Below are positions 1 to 8,394 of a DNA stretch of 64,000 bases, in pieces. Position numbers and translations under genes: made by a program. Under the pieces are notes generated by a model. That model was not told where the DNA came from and did no database searches. It saw only the letters and a list, made by a program, of their open reading frames with translations. This stretch comes from Natrinema gelatinilyticum (lineage in GTDB: Archaea; Halobacteriota; Halobacteria; Halobacteriales; Natrialbaceae), in NCBI RefSeq assembly GCF_024266705.1, contig NZ_CP100756.1:1984001-2048000 (forward strand). The letters are read 5' to 3'. Each line of letters starts with the position of its first letter. Positions within the stretch are counted from its first letter, which is position 1.

Positions 1-57
1 CGGCTTCGCCCTTCTAACCCGTGATATCAGCCGATTGGATCGCTATTCAACACGGCA
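1..57 (-). mobile_element. End of an IS5-family element cut by the window edge
   Basis: The first 57 bases are the exact reverse complement of positions 43226-43282, the left end of the IS5-family element described there. The element therefore continues to the left of the window in the opposite orientation, and its outermost base is position 57. If it makes the same 8-base duplication as the other copy, the copy of the target site on this side is 58-65. The element lies in the 3' end of the tnpB gene. Confidence 0.85.
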
Positions 58-1265
58 GCAGATACGGGAACTGTATCCACAGCGGTCGCAGTCTCCACAG
101 ACGTTGCTTCGGAGTGAACCACTCCTAGGTTCTCCAGACCACGCGACTGGATATTCAACGCCGCGTTCCAATCCCTCTCCAACTCGAACCCACACGACGG
201 GCAGGAATGTTCCCGAACCCACACCGGTTTCGCCGTCTCCACGCCACACGATGCACACTCTTTCGTCGTGCCATTCGGTTCGACTTCGATAACGTGACAC
301 TCGTTCTTCCGACCGTGATGTTTCAGAATCGTAATGAAGTTTCGCCAGCCGACTTCGGCCTTGTTCCGAGCGTTGCCACTGGCTTCGAGCATCGACTTCA
401 CGTTCAAATCCTCAACGAACACTGCCTCGTACTCGGTCGTGTAATAGTGTGCGAGCTTGTGTTTATAATCTCGCTTCTTGTTCGACATGCGAGCATGGAC
501 CGTCGCGACTCGCCGCCGTTGCGTCTCCCAGTTGTTCGACTCGTATTGCTTGCGAGAAAGAGCGTGTTGCTCACGTTCGAGGCGTTTTCGCTCGTCGGAG
601 AAGTCAAGACGTCCGACGGAGCGTCCGTCCGAATCCTGGACGAAGGTGAGAACGCCGAGGTCGATCCCAACCGTGTCTTCCGGCTCAATGTCCGCTGGGT
701 CTGGTTTCTCTGGCGTGTCGGTGCTGATGCAGAACGAGGCGTACCACGCTCCTGTGGGTTCTTTCTTCACCGTGACTTCCTTGATAGCATCGTGGTCGGG
801 AAGGTCGCGGTGAAGGCGGAGTGGGATTTCGATGGTTTCACCACGAACTTTTGTGAGTCGGAGTCTCGCTCGGTCTCGCGGGCCACTCTTCGTGTCGAGT
901 TCGAAGCCCGATTGCCGGTACGTGAAACTCCGATACTCACGCGGTGACTTCCAGTTCAACGAGCCAACATCGTAGCCCTTGGCTTTGAGTGTGCCAAGGT
1001 TGTTGATGTTGGTGCGGATACGCTCGACAGCTTTCTGCAAGACGGTGGAGTAGACCTGTTTGAGGTCAGTCCACTGTTGTTTGAGTTCTGGCAGTTCATC
1101 TCGGACGTGCCAGACACGCTGTCGAAGCGTCCCCTCGTCTTCTGGTATCTTGTTGAATTCGTGGAGGGCGTGGTTGTAGAGTTGTCGCACGGTGTCACGA
1201 GTCCAGTCGAGACTCTCCCGTTGGGTGGTGGTGGGAAAGAGACGGTATCGTGGACTGTACTCCAT
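27..1265 (-). CDS. tnpB: TnpB (IS1341-type, IS200/IS605 family), C-terminus replaced by IS5 sequence
   Basis: This 412-residue protein is a TnpB, the RNA-guided RuvC nuclease of IS200/IS605 elements. The RuvC residues are visible as D202 (GIDLGV), E285 (VEDL) and D365 (RDWNAALNI). A four-cysteine zinc finger (C337, C340, C355, C358) lies between the last two. No tnpA gene accompanies it, so it is of the IS1341 type. The last ten or so codons and the stop come from the end of an inserted IS5 element. The native C-terminus and the right end of the element, which encodes the omega-RNA in this family, have therefore been separated from the gene. The catalytic core is intact, so a protein could still be made, but its own guide RNA would probably be lost or disrupted. 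Confidence 0.9.
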   Translation of the reverse strand: MEYSPRYRLFPTTTQRESLDWTRDTVRQLYNHALHEFNKIPEDEGTLRQRVWHVRDELPELKQQWTDLKQVYSTVLQKAVERIRTNINNLGTLKAKGYDVGSLNWKSPREYRSFTYRQSGFELDTKSGPRDRARLRLTKVRGETIEIPLRLHRDLPDHDAIKEVTVKKEPTGAWYASFCISTDTPEKPDPADIEPEDTVGIDLGVLTFVQDSDGRSVGRLDFSDERKRLEREQHALSRKQYESNNWETQRRRVATVHARMSNKKRDYKHKLAHYYTTEYEAVFVEDLNVKSMLEASGNARNKAEVGWRNFITILKHHGRKNECHVIEVEPNGTTKECASCGVETAKPVWVREHSCPSCGFELERDWNAALNIQSRGLENLGVVHSEATSVETATAVDTVPVSAAVLNSDPIG

Positions 1266-1384
1266 GCGACTTGCTTTCGTCTATGGAGTGTAATTTATTA
1301 AGTGTTTGTGAGTAGGGGTGTGTGACGATCGTGCAGGTACTGTATCCCCGCCCTCCTCGCTCCCGTCGGTCGCTCCTCGAGGAC

Positions 1385-1422
1385 GGGTGCTTAGCACCCT
1401 CTCTTTCAGCTAAAAAATCGGT
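1385..1422 (-). terminator. Hairpin and T-run downstream of livF
   Basis: On the minus strand a run of six T (1417-1412) follows the livF stop, and a perfect 6+3+6 hairpin (1385-1399) lies just beyond. T-runs are the usual archaeal termination signal, so this could end the liv transcript. The hairpin may equally belong to the left end of the TnpB element, whose 5' side lies here. Confidence 0.4.
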
Positions 1423-1430
1423 AAGTCTTC

Positions 1431-2174
1431 CTAATCTCCCCCGGTCGATTGGCTCTCCTCGTCGATTGATCCGCCGCCGAGATAGAGTTCAGCCACCTCG
1501 TCGTCGTCGAGCAGGGCTTCGCCGGTGTCCTCGAAACGGTTCTCCCCCATTTCCAGCACGTAGCCCCGGTCGGCGCGGCTGAGCGCCTTGCGAGCGTTCT
1601 GTTCGACCATGAGGATGGCAGTCCCTGACTCGTTGATGGAGTCAATCTTGTCGAACACTTCATCAACGAGGTCAGGGGCGAGTCCTGCTGACGGTTCGTC
1701 AACGAGCAACAGTCCGGGGTCGACCATCAGCGCACGCCCCATTGCGAGCATCTGACGCTGTCCGCCAGAGAGGCTGTCGGCGCGTTGATTCTTACGCTTT
1801 TCGAGAATAGGGAACTGGTCGTACACCTCGTTCAAGGTCTCCTGGGGAACGTGGTCGAGGATGTACGCCCCCATTTCGAGGTTCTCCTTTACCGTGAGGT
1901 TCGGGAAGACGTTCTCGTTCTGCGGGACGTACGCCATCCCCTTGCGCGTAATTTCGTCGGGACGGTTGTCAGTGATGTTTTGCCCGTCGTACGTGACGGC
2001 GCCGTCCCAGCACGGGATAAGACCGAAAATAGCCTTCATCGCCGTGGATTTGCCGGCGCCGTTCGGCCCGATGATGCAGACGATTTCGTTCGAGTTGACG
2101 TCGATCGAGACGCCATGCAGTATCTCGGCGTCGCCATATCCGCTGACGATATCAGCGGCTTCGAGTAGTGTCAT
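1431..2174 (-). CDS. livF: ABC transporter ATPase, LivF type
   Basis: This is the second ATPase (247 residues, normal for the family) of a branched-chain amino acid or amide type ABC importer. Visible motifs are Walker A GPNGAGKS near residue 36, the signature LSGGQ near 139, Walker B LLLVDEP near 159 and the H-loop-position motif VEQN. It is the last gene of the minus-strand unit livH-livM-livG-livF, separated from livG by three bases. It acts at the inner membrane face together with LivG. Members of this family carry branched-chain amino acids, urea or short amides, and the sequence alone does not say which. Confidence 0.9.
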   Translation of the reverse strand: MTLLEAADIVSGYGDAEILHGVSIDVNSNEIVCIIGPNGAGKSTAMKAIFGLIPCWDGAVTYDGQNITDNRPDEITRKGMAYVPQNENVFPNLTVKENLEMGAYILDHVPQETLNEVYDQFPILEKRKNQRADSLSGGQRQMLAMGRALMVDPGLLLVDEPSAGLAPDLVDEVFDKIDSINESGTAILMVEQNARKALSRADRGYVLEMGENRFEDTGEALLDDDEVAELYLGGGSIDEESQSTGGD

Positions 2175-2177
2175 CCG

Positions 2178-3137
2178 TCAGCCCCCCAGGTACGCGTCGA
2201 TAACGCGTTTGTCTGACTGCACTTCGCTCGGTACCCCTTCCATTAATTTCTTGCCTTCGCTCATGACGATGATCGTGTCTGAAAGATTCATAATTACTTC
2301 CATGTCGTGTTCGACGATGAGAAACGTGTACCCGTCGGCCCTGAGGTCGCGGATACGTTCGAGGAGTTTCCGGGTCAGTGTTGGATTGACGCCGGCGACG
2401 GGTTCGTCGAGCAGGATGAGATCGGGCTCCATCATAAGTACGCGACCTAGCTCGACAAGTTTACGCTGTCCACCGCTCAAGTTCCCCGCCTCCTCGTTTG
2501 CGAGGTGATCGATTTCAAGGAACTCTAGCATCTGGTAGGCCTCTTGCTGGAGTTCTGCTTCCTCCTCAGCAACGGCTCCTTGTCTGAACCAGGCGTTCAG
2601 GAGGTTCTCGCCCGACTGTCCTTTCTTTGCAAGCATCATGTTCTCGAGGACGGTCATCCCCTTCAACTCGCGAGTAATCTGGAACGTCCGAACCAGTCCC
2701 TCGTTCGCCAATCGAAACGGGCGAGTATGGTAGTACCCGGCGGTCTCCTTGTATCGCTCCTGGCCGGCGTAGACGGCAGCACCGACACCGGCGCCGAGGA
2801 TGGTCGCACCGGCAAGCATCGGGGATGTCAGCCCGTAGTAGGCGGCAGCCGACAGGGCGAATCCACCGAACGTCGCCCCCGAAGCACCGTACCAGATGCC
2901 CTTCTCCTCGCGACTCGGGCGCATTATCTGTTGCGTGTCGGTGCCTCGGTACTTGATGGCGCCGCTGTCAGGTTCGTAGAACCCGCTGATAAGGTTGAAC
3001 GTCGTCGTCTTGCCGGCACCGTTCGGGCCGATGAGCCCGGTGACAGTTCCCTGGTCGACGCTGAACGATGCTCCGTCGACGGCGATGATGCCGCCGAACG
3101 ACTTGTATAGGTCCTCGACTTCTAGTAGTGAGGTCAT
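2178..3137 (-). CDS. livG: ABC transporter ATPase, LivG type, with a hydrophobic insert
   Basis: This ATPase has 319 residues, against about 255 in typical LivG. The core is complete: Walker A GPNGAGKT (37-44), the Q-loop in RTFQ (150-153), signature LSGGQ (220-224), Walker B ILLDEP with E245, and H277. Between Walker A and the Q-loop, residues about 74-138 form an insert rich in Gly and Ala. It contains two hydrophobic stretches (about 84-101 and 106-124) that look like a membrane hairpin. The start overlaps the livM stop (ATGA), so the two are translationally coupled. A hydrophobic hairpin inside an ABC nucleotide-binding domain is unusual. It may anchor the ATPase to the enlarged permeases. 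Confidence 0.9.
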   Translation of the reverse strand: MTSLLEVEDLYKSFGGIIAVDGASFSVDQGTVTGLIGPNGAGKTTTFNLISGFYEPDSGAIKYRGTDTQQIMRPSREEKGIWYGASGATFGGFALSAAAYYGLTSPMLAGATILGAGVGAAVYAGQERYKETAGYYHTRPFRLANEGLVRTFQITRELKGMTVLENMMLAKKGQSGENLLNAWFRQGAVAEEEAELQQEAYQMLEFLEIDHLANEEAGNLSGGQRKLVELGRVLMMEPDLILLDEPVAGVNPTLTRKLLERIRDLRADGYTFLIVEHDMEVIMNLSDTIIVMSEGKKLMEGVPSEVQSDKRVIDAYLGG

Positions 3138-4831
3138 TCTGAATCCACCTCGATTGTCCGGTGTTTCTCACCCCAGATGCCTTCGGGGCGATAGTATAGG
3201 ATGACGATGAGGAGCGCACCGATGATGACCAACCGAAGAGCCTGAATTGAGGATCCGGCAGCCGTCGGGAAGAACTCCGCAAGGTCGGACGTCATCCGAG
3301 AGAAGGCCCAGAAGATGACCGCCCCGAGAATCGCTCCTCGGTTGTTTGCTGTGCCGCCGATGATGACCATCAACAGGACGAAGAACGTTACATCGATGCG
3401 GAAGATGGACCACGTCAGCGACTGGAACTGGATAGCGGTGAGACCGCCCGCAAACCCTGCGATAGCGCTTCCGACGGCCATCCCCTGCACCTTGTAGGTG
3501 AATGTGTTCTTGCCGAGTGCTGTGGCGACGTCCTCGTCTTCACGGATGGCCTTCAGGACGCGGCCGAATGGCGAATTCACCGTCGTCTCCGAGAGATAGT
3601 ACATCAGGCCAAGCGACGTGAACACCATCACGAATAGGAAGCGGTCGTACTCGATGCCGATGCCGAGGTTCGGGTCGAACTGCAGCAGCCAGATTAGGTT
3701 CTGGAACGTGTTGAGGAACACCGTACTTACACCGCCGGACTGTATCGACGTGACGAGAGACACCACGAAATAGCGGACGAGGAACAGCCAGACAGCACCG
3801 ATGCCGACGATGGAGACCAGGTCAACGTTATCCGACCCGTAGTGGTTCCAGTTCCGACTGAGGTACACGAGTCCGTAGATGTACACCGCGAGGAACACAA
3901 CAGTCATGAGCATGCCGATGGCACTGGTCGTGTCGTTCTGGTTGTTTCCGAGGACGACGAGCGGGGCGAGGGTGGCGAAGAATAGTGTCGTCAACCCAAG
4001 CCCGTAGAGCGCGTCGAACGCGGTCGCCTTGGAAAAGTAGCGCCGAATACGGACATACGCGTACGCCCACGTGAATAATGAGAACGCACCGACGAACACG
4101 AGCGCGACCAATTCGTTGGATACGTCGGGTGTCACAAGCGTCACCACCGTCGCGATGCCGCCAACGAGGAGGCTGGCGACGAGTACATCGAATGTATTGA
4201 CATCCTCAGCGCCGGAGCGGGCGCGCCGGCCGAAGAGGTAGCCCACGCCGAGCGTGGTCAGTGCGAAAACGCCGTGAACGACTGCTTCTCGACCGCTGTC
4301 GACTGCCGTGATTTCTGACAGACGAGCGAGCGCGTATGTTGCAGCCATCCAGAATAGCACCACTAAGACGCCAAACACGATCGCGCTCCCCAGTGTATCA
4401 CCGGGAACCGGGAACAGACTGTTCAAGGGGCGCTCGAATCCGGCGAGCGCACGCGGTCCGTTGGCCAGCCAGCGCTCAGATCGGAACAGTTGCTGTACGA
4501 TAAACGCCATCCCGAGCAGCGTGATGGCGAGGTAATCCTCACGGAGACGGATTGCTGGAAGGGAGACGAGTGCTCCTATTGCCCCCGCGAACAACGATGC
4601 AAGAAGAATTGCGACGACCCACGGCAAACCGAGGCCGAGGATATATTGTTGTCCGGGCGACGATGGCGGCAACACCAACAGGGCGGTCATGTACCCGCCG
4701 AGCAGGTAGAACGCCACGTGCCCGATTTCGAGCAATCCGGTGTACCCGAACTTAATGTTCATCCCCACTGCGAGGATGCCGAAGATACCGACTGAGATGC
4801 CGAACGAAACGAGGCTTCCCGAAATCGCCAT
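3134..4831 (-). CDS. livM: ABC transporter permease, LivM type, enlarged
   Basis: This permease has 565 residues, while typical LivM has about 320-430. The N-terminal part (GMNIKFGYTGLLEIGH) and the C-terminal part (NSPFGRVLKAIREDE, then VIIGGTANNRGAILGA and YYRPEGIWG) are the usual conserved LivM segments. Between about residues 150 and 350 lies extra sequence with roughly five or six additional hydrophobic segments and short charged loops. The gene starts just after the livH stop and overlaps livG by four bases. It forms half of the membrane channel with LivH. The size difference is not a fusion with a recognisable domain; it looks like an inserted membrane module. Confidence 0.88.
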   Translation of the reverse strand: MAISGSLVSFGISVGIFGILAVGMNIKFGYTGLLEIGHVAFYLLGGYMTALLVLPPSSPGQQYILGLGLPWVVAILLASLFAGAIGALVSLPAIRLREDYLAITLLGMAFIVQQLFRSERWLANGPRALAGFERPLNSLFPVPGDTLGSAIVFGVLVVLFWMAATYALARLSEITAVDSGREAVVHGVFALTTLGVGYLFGRRARSGAEDVNTFDVLVASLLVGGIATVVTLVTPDVSNELVALVFVGAFSLFTWAYAYVRIRRYFSKATAFDALYGLGLTTLFFATLAPLVVLGNNQNDTTSAIGMLMTVVFLAVYIYGLVYLSRNWNHYGSDNVDLVSIVGIGAVWLFLVRYFVVSLVTSIQSGGVSTVFLNTFQNLIWLLQFDPNLGIGIEYDRFLFVMVFTSLGLMYYLSETTVNSPFGRVLKAIREDEDVATALGKNTFTYKVQGMAVGSAIAGFAGGLTAIQFQSLTWSIFRIDVTFFVLLMVIIGGTANNRGAILGAVIFWAFSRMTSDLAEFFPTAAGSSIQALRLVIIGALLIVILYYRPEGIWGEKHRTIEVDSE

Positions 4832-4833
4832 GG

Positions 4834-6300
4834 TTAGCTTCCCCCCACGATGCCTTCAGGCTTGACGAGCAGTACCATGAACAGGACGACGAACGCGATG
4901 GGGATGCGGTAGTTATTCCCGACCGGCAGAATCGTGAATCCGATGTCCATCGCTAGTCCGACGACAAAACTGCCAATGATGACGCCGTAGATGGAACGGA
5001 TTCCCCCGAGGATGACTCCTGCGAACATCGGCAACAACAGGAAAAAGCCGATGTTGACTTGCACGCGCGACAGCGTTAGACCGAGCAGGACGCCCGCGAT
5101 GCCCGCGAACACACCTGCGATAATCCACGTCGCCATCATCACGCGGTCGGTGTTGATACCGGTAACCTGTGCGAGGTTCAGATTACCCGATGACGCTCGC
5201 ATCGCGGTTCCGAGCTTCGTCTCCTGTAACAGGACATGAAGCGACGCCATCATCGCAAGCGCGATGAGGATGATGAGCATCTTCAACGGGAAGATGCGCA
5301 ATCGGGTCGCGTAGATGAAGCCGGCGGCGGTCTGGGGAACGGTTCGACTCCCGGCAAGCAGCCACCCGAAGACGGCCAGCGAGACGACGAACATGATGGC
5401 ACCCGTGAGCTTCGGGCCGATCGTTTGAGCTTCCGTGTAGTCGGCCATACGCTTGCGGTAGACGTACGCGGCGACCGTGAGACCAGTAACCAGTAGCAAC
5501 AGTACCACAACGAGCGGCCACGGATAGCCAAGGGTGAACACAGGTACGCTGTTGAGACCCTCCTGCGAGGTCGGTCCAGAATCACGGAACTGCAGGACGA
5601 GGCCCGACGCCGTGACATAGAAATCGAGGAACTTCGCGGCAGTCACGTATACTGTCGTCCCGAAGACATCCGAAACCGGAGGCAGCTCAAAGCTTCGCGA
5701 GCGTCCGCCGTAGATGGCTTGTGTTCCGAACCTGAGGATGAACGAGACGCCGAGCGAGACGATAAGCATCGTAGCGAGTTCGGCATCAGTCTCGCGGAAC
5801 TTCCGGTACACTATTTTCTCGGTCAGCGGCGCGATAACACCGACAAGGACGGCCGCCAGCAAAATCCCTGCCCAGATCGACGGGACGCCAAATGCGATGA
5901 CAGCCCCAACGACCACGGCCAGTAGGAGATGTACCACGAACGCGACGCTTGTAGGCGGTCGTCTCGGCCACCACGAACCGCGTAACGCATCTCGCCCGTC
6001 GAGGAGGTACAGTATCGCGAGTACTCCGAGTCCGCCCAGCAGAAATAGCGCGACGAACCCTCCGGAACTGACGGAACGCGCACCGGTCGTCCACTCCTGG
6101 AACAGCGGCACGGTGCCCGGTTTGTTCACGAACAGCGCGATGAACGCCCCGATCATGAGTAACTCACCGTGTGCAAAGTTAGGAACTTCTGCAATACTGT
6201 ACACCAGTGCTAACCCGATTGCACCCATCGCGATAATACTGCCTGTCACAATACCGGTCAGTACTGCGTTAGGTATGCCAGTAGTAGGTGGAACTACCAT
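4834..6300 (-). CDS. livH: ABC transporter permease, LivH type, enlarged
   Basis: With the start at 6300 the protein has 488 residues; typical LivH has about 290. The start is chosen because a strong ribosome binding site lies five bases upstream and because the conserved LivH beginning (TGSIIAMGAIGLALVYS, then FAHGELLM) follows at once. The open frame upstream to 6360 adds 20 unlikely residues. Extra hydrophobic segments occur after the first helices (about residues 70-130) and in the middle (about 230-330), before the conserved ALLQETKLGTAMRA-like region and the closing LVKPEGI. It is the first gene of the operon. No periplasmic binding protein gene is next to it in this window. Confidence 0.88.
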   Translation of the reverse strand: MVVPPTTGIPNAVLTGIVTGSIIAMGAIGLALVYSIAEVPNFAHGELLMIGAFIALFVNKPGTVPLFQEWTTGARSVSSGGFVALFLLGGLGVLAILYLLDGRDALRGSWWPRRPPTSVAFVVHLLLAVVVGAVIAFGVPSIWAGILLAAVLVGVIAPLTEKIVYRKFRETDAELATMLIVSLGVSFILRFGTQAIYGGRSRSFELPPVSDVFGTTVYVTAAKFLDFYVTASGLVLQFRDSGPTSQEGLNSVPVFTLGYPWPLVVVLLLLVTGLTVAAYVYRKRMADYTEAQTIGPKLTGAIMFVVSLAVFGWLLAGSRTVPQTAAGFIYATRLRIFPLKMLIILIALAMMASLHVLLQETKLGTAMRASSGNLNLAQVTGINTDRVMMATWIIAGVFAGIAGVLLGLTLSRVQVNIGFFLLLPMFAGVILGGIRSIYGVIIGSFVVGLAMDIGFTILPVGNNYRIPIAFVVLFMVLLVKPEGIVGGS

Positions 6301-6304
6301 ATCA

Positions 6305-6311
6305 CACCTCC
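6305..6311 (-). promoter_or_regulatory. Ribosome binding site of livH
   Basis: Read on the minus strand this is GGAGGTG, a near-perfect match to the 16S rRNA tail, ending four bases before the ATG at 6300. It decides the livH start against the longer frame. Confidence 0.75.
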
Positions 6312-6522
6312 TGCTTCCAGGGTTTTGTCGCAACAAATCATGACATTGAGTACCTTTCACAGTGTCTATTTGTGTGTTCCGGTTAAATTCAGCATTTTGA
6401 AATGTATTTTCTGTGAGTGGTTATTCATAACATTTAGCTAGTACTAAAAATTGAAGAGAGCAAAAGCACCGCGTTATGAAATTATATATTGATGACATTC
6501 TCCGATATATTCTGCTTCCGTA

Positions 6523-8040
6523 CTAACTTCGGTACTCCTCGAGACCAGGACTCGAGTGTACGGACAAATACGCCACATCATTTTCCCCACCAGAACCGGT
6601 CCATAGCTGCCCGACGTCTCGAGCATCACAGTGGGTCAACTGAAGCACCTCCACCGACTCTCCCTCACCAAGATCGACACCACCATTGATCTCACAGTGA
6701 TCAAGGACAATCCGATCCGGACTATCGCGAAGCCGTACCACCGAATCACACCCGGACTCGATGTAGCTCTCTCGAACCGTCACCGAACATCCATCCGCAG
6801 CCTCGAGGAACGCACGCGACTGCGTGTCGCCCTCATTTACGTAGCTCACCCCCTCAAGAACAAGATGGTCGCGCCAGGAGGAGACCGCAGCACCTCGAAT
6901 TGCCGTATCACAGCGCTCACGAATCGTACAGTCCGTGATCCGAGCGATCGCCGTGTCATCACCATCCTCCCCGACACTCGCCCGAATCGCCCATTGATCG
7001 GTTTCGTTGACGATCTCCGTGCCGATCATCGTAAACCGGCCGGCGTCACCCCACGTCCGGACGAGATCATTTCTCCCAGTCCGAGCAATCGCCTTCCCGC
7101 CGATAACCATCGCCCCGTCACCATCACTCGCGAGGAGCGTCCCGAACGCATCCCGTCCACCTCCAACACCTTCGGGATAGTGATCGTGTTTCAGGTCTAG
7201 ATCCCAGATAGATGTCGGCTCGATCGCCACATCACGAGCACCCAGCCGAATATTACATCGACCGCAGTTTTCCGCTCGAGGCGATAGTAATACGTTCACA
7301 CCGTCGGGGGAATTCCGAATGTAGAAACCGTTATCCCAATGTTCGGCCACGTGGCAATTGACCCAGAGCTGTGTCCCAACGTGAGGCGGGTCCGCAGCGA
7401 TCCCGATTGCGTGGCTGTGCTCGTCATCGCCAGTCCAGGTGTCGCCGTCCGGGAGACACACTCGTCGATGGATTCCAAGACCGTCCGGCGACGTGATACA
7501 GGCGAGATAGCTGTACTTGTCTCCGTGCTTGTTGTACCGATCGCGCCGACCGCGAAGGGAGACGTCCGAGACGTCCAGATGGTCGTCGACAAAGAACCGG
7601 CCAATGCCTGCATCGTGGCCGTCGAGGTCGATCTCGAGGTTCTCGAGGACACACGTAGAGATTCCGTTGCCCCAGCTCCCAACTCGGAGTGCCGCGTCGA
7701 CGTCGTCGTGATCGACACGGAGACGAACCCGATCTGACGACGTCGTCCTGACGATGAGGTCGACGTCACTTGGAGCGATGTCAATCTCGGATTGCAGTGA
7801 GTACACAGCGCCGTCGAGAACGATCGTCTCGTCCAGGTGCTCGAGGATGAACTCCCCGATATCGCCTCCGCTTCCATCACCGGGATAGCCGTGATCGCTG
7901 GCGATTACTGCCTCATCGGGACTGTGATCGATGTCTTCGAGGTCGCTAACTCGTTCCTCTAGGTCGTCGATTTGTCGAAACGTGCTACTTACCAGCCGAA
8001 TTGCATCGATGATATTCATGGCTGAATCGTTAGTCGACAT
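6523..8040 (-). CDS. Right-handed parallel beta-helix (pectate-lyase-like) protein
   Basis: The protein has about 505 residues. Residues 8-40 are predicted helical or coiled coil (LVSSTFRQIDDLEERVSDLED). The region after about residue 60 repeats short strands with turns, such as NLEIDL, NCHVAEH, TEIVNET, DCTIRE and SYIESG, the pattern of a right-handed beta-helix. The family includes polysaccharide lyases, phage tailspikes and glycan-binding surface proteins. There is no signal peptide, Tat motif or membrane segment, so it is either cytoplasmic or released by an unknown route. It lies alone between the liv operon and a CoA-transferase, behind an AT-rich spacer (6361-6522). Three in-frame ATGs compete near the start; 8040 is one of them. 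No catalytic residues could be assigned. Confidence 0.75.
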   Translation of the reverse strand: MSTNDSAMNIIDAIRLVSSTFRQIDDLEERVSDLEDIDHSPDEAVIASDHGYPGDGSGGDIGEFILEHLDETIVLDGAVYSLQSEIDIAPSDVDLIVRTTSSDRVRLRVDHDDVDAALRVGSWGNGISTCVLENLEIDLDGHDAGIGRFFVDDHLDVSDVSLRGRRDRYNKHGDKYSYLACITSPDGLGIHRRVCLPDGDTWTGDDEHSHAIGIAADPPHVGTQLWVNCHVAEHWDNGFYIRNSPDGVNVLLSPRAENCGRCNIRLGARDVAIEPTSIWDLDLKHDHYPEGVGGGRDAFGTLLASDGDGAMVIGGKAIARTGRNDLVRTWGDAGRFTMIGTEIVNETDQWAIRASVGEDGDDTAIARITDCTIRERCDTAIRGAAVSSWRDHLVLEGVSYVNEGDTQSRAFLEAADGCSVTVRESYIESGCDSVVRLRDSPDRIVLDHCEINGGVDLGEGESVEVLQLTHCDARDVGQLWTGSGGENDVAYLSVHSSPGLEEYRS

Positions 8041-8394
8041 ATTGAACAATGCCGACGTTGGAAAAAACGCTCGAGTCGTAACACGTATACAGTGTCAATA
8101 TCTGATTGTGGTCTGATTCCTGTCGAACATAATACCGTCGATAGTTTTACCAGCCGGTACGGATGATTGCGAGTTATGGAACAGTCATGGTGTCTCACTG
8201 CCTCTCGGCCAGATGACAGTTACGGATCTCGGTCTCGTGATATGTCTCCCCCCTTGCACGCGAACTCGAGCCGGCTGTCGACAGTCGCGCGTTTGCGAGC
8301 CGAAGCGACGAGACCGGTGCTCGAGACGGCCGCTCGAGAACCCGGAGCCAGCAATCGGCCGGTCGCGGTCGGTCTCACTCGGTGATCCAGAATC
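8041..8394. other. Intergenic region between divergent genes
   Basis: About 350 bases separate the beta-helix gene (minus) from the CoA-transferase gene (plus). The first 120 bases are AT-richer and should hold the beta-helix promoter. I see no convincing reading frame, RNA gene or repeat. Confidence 0.5.
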
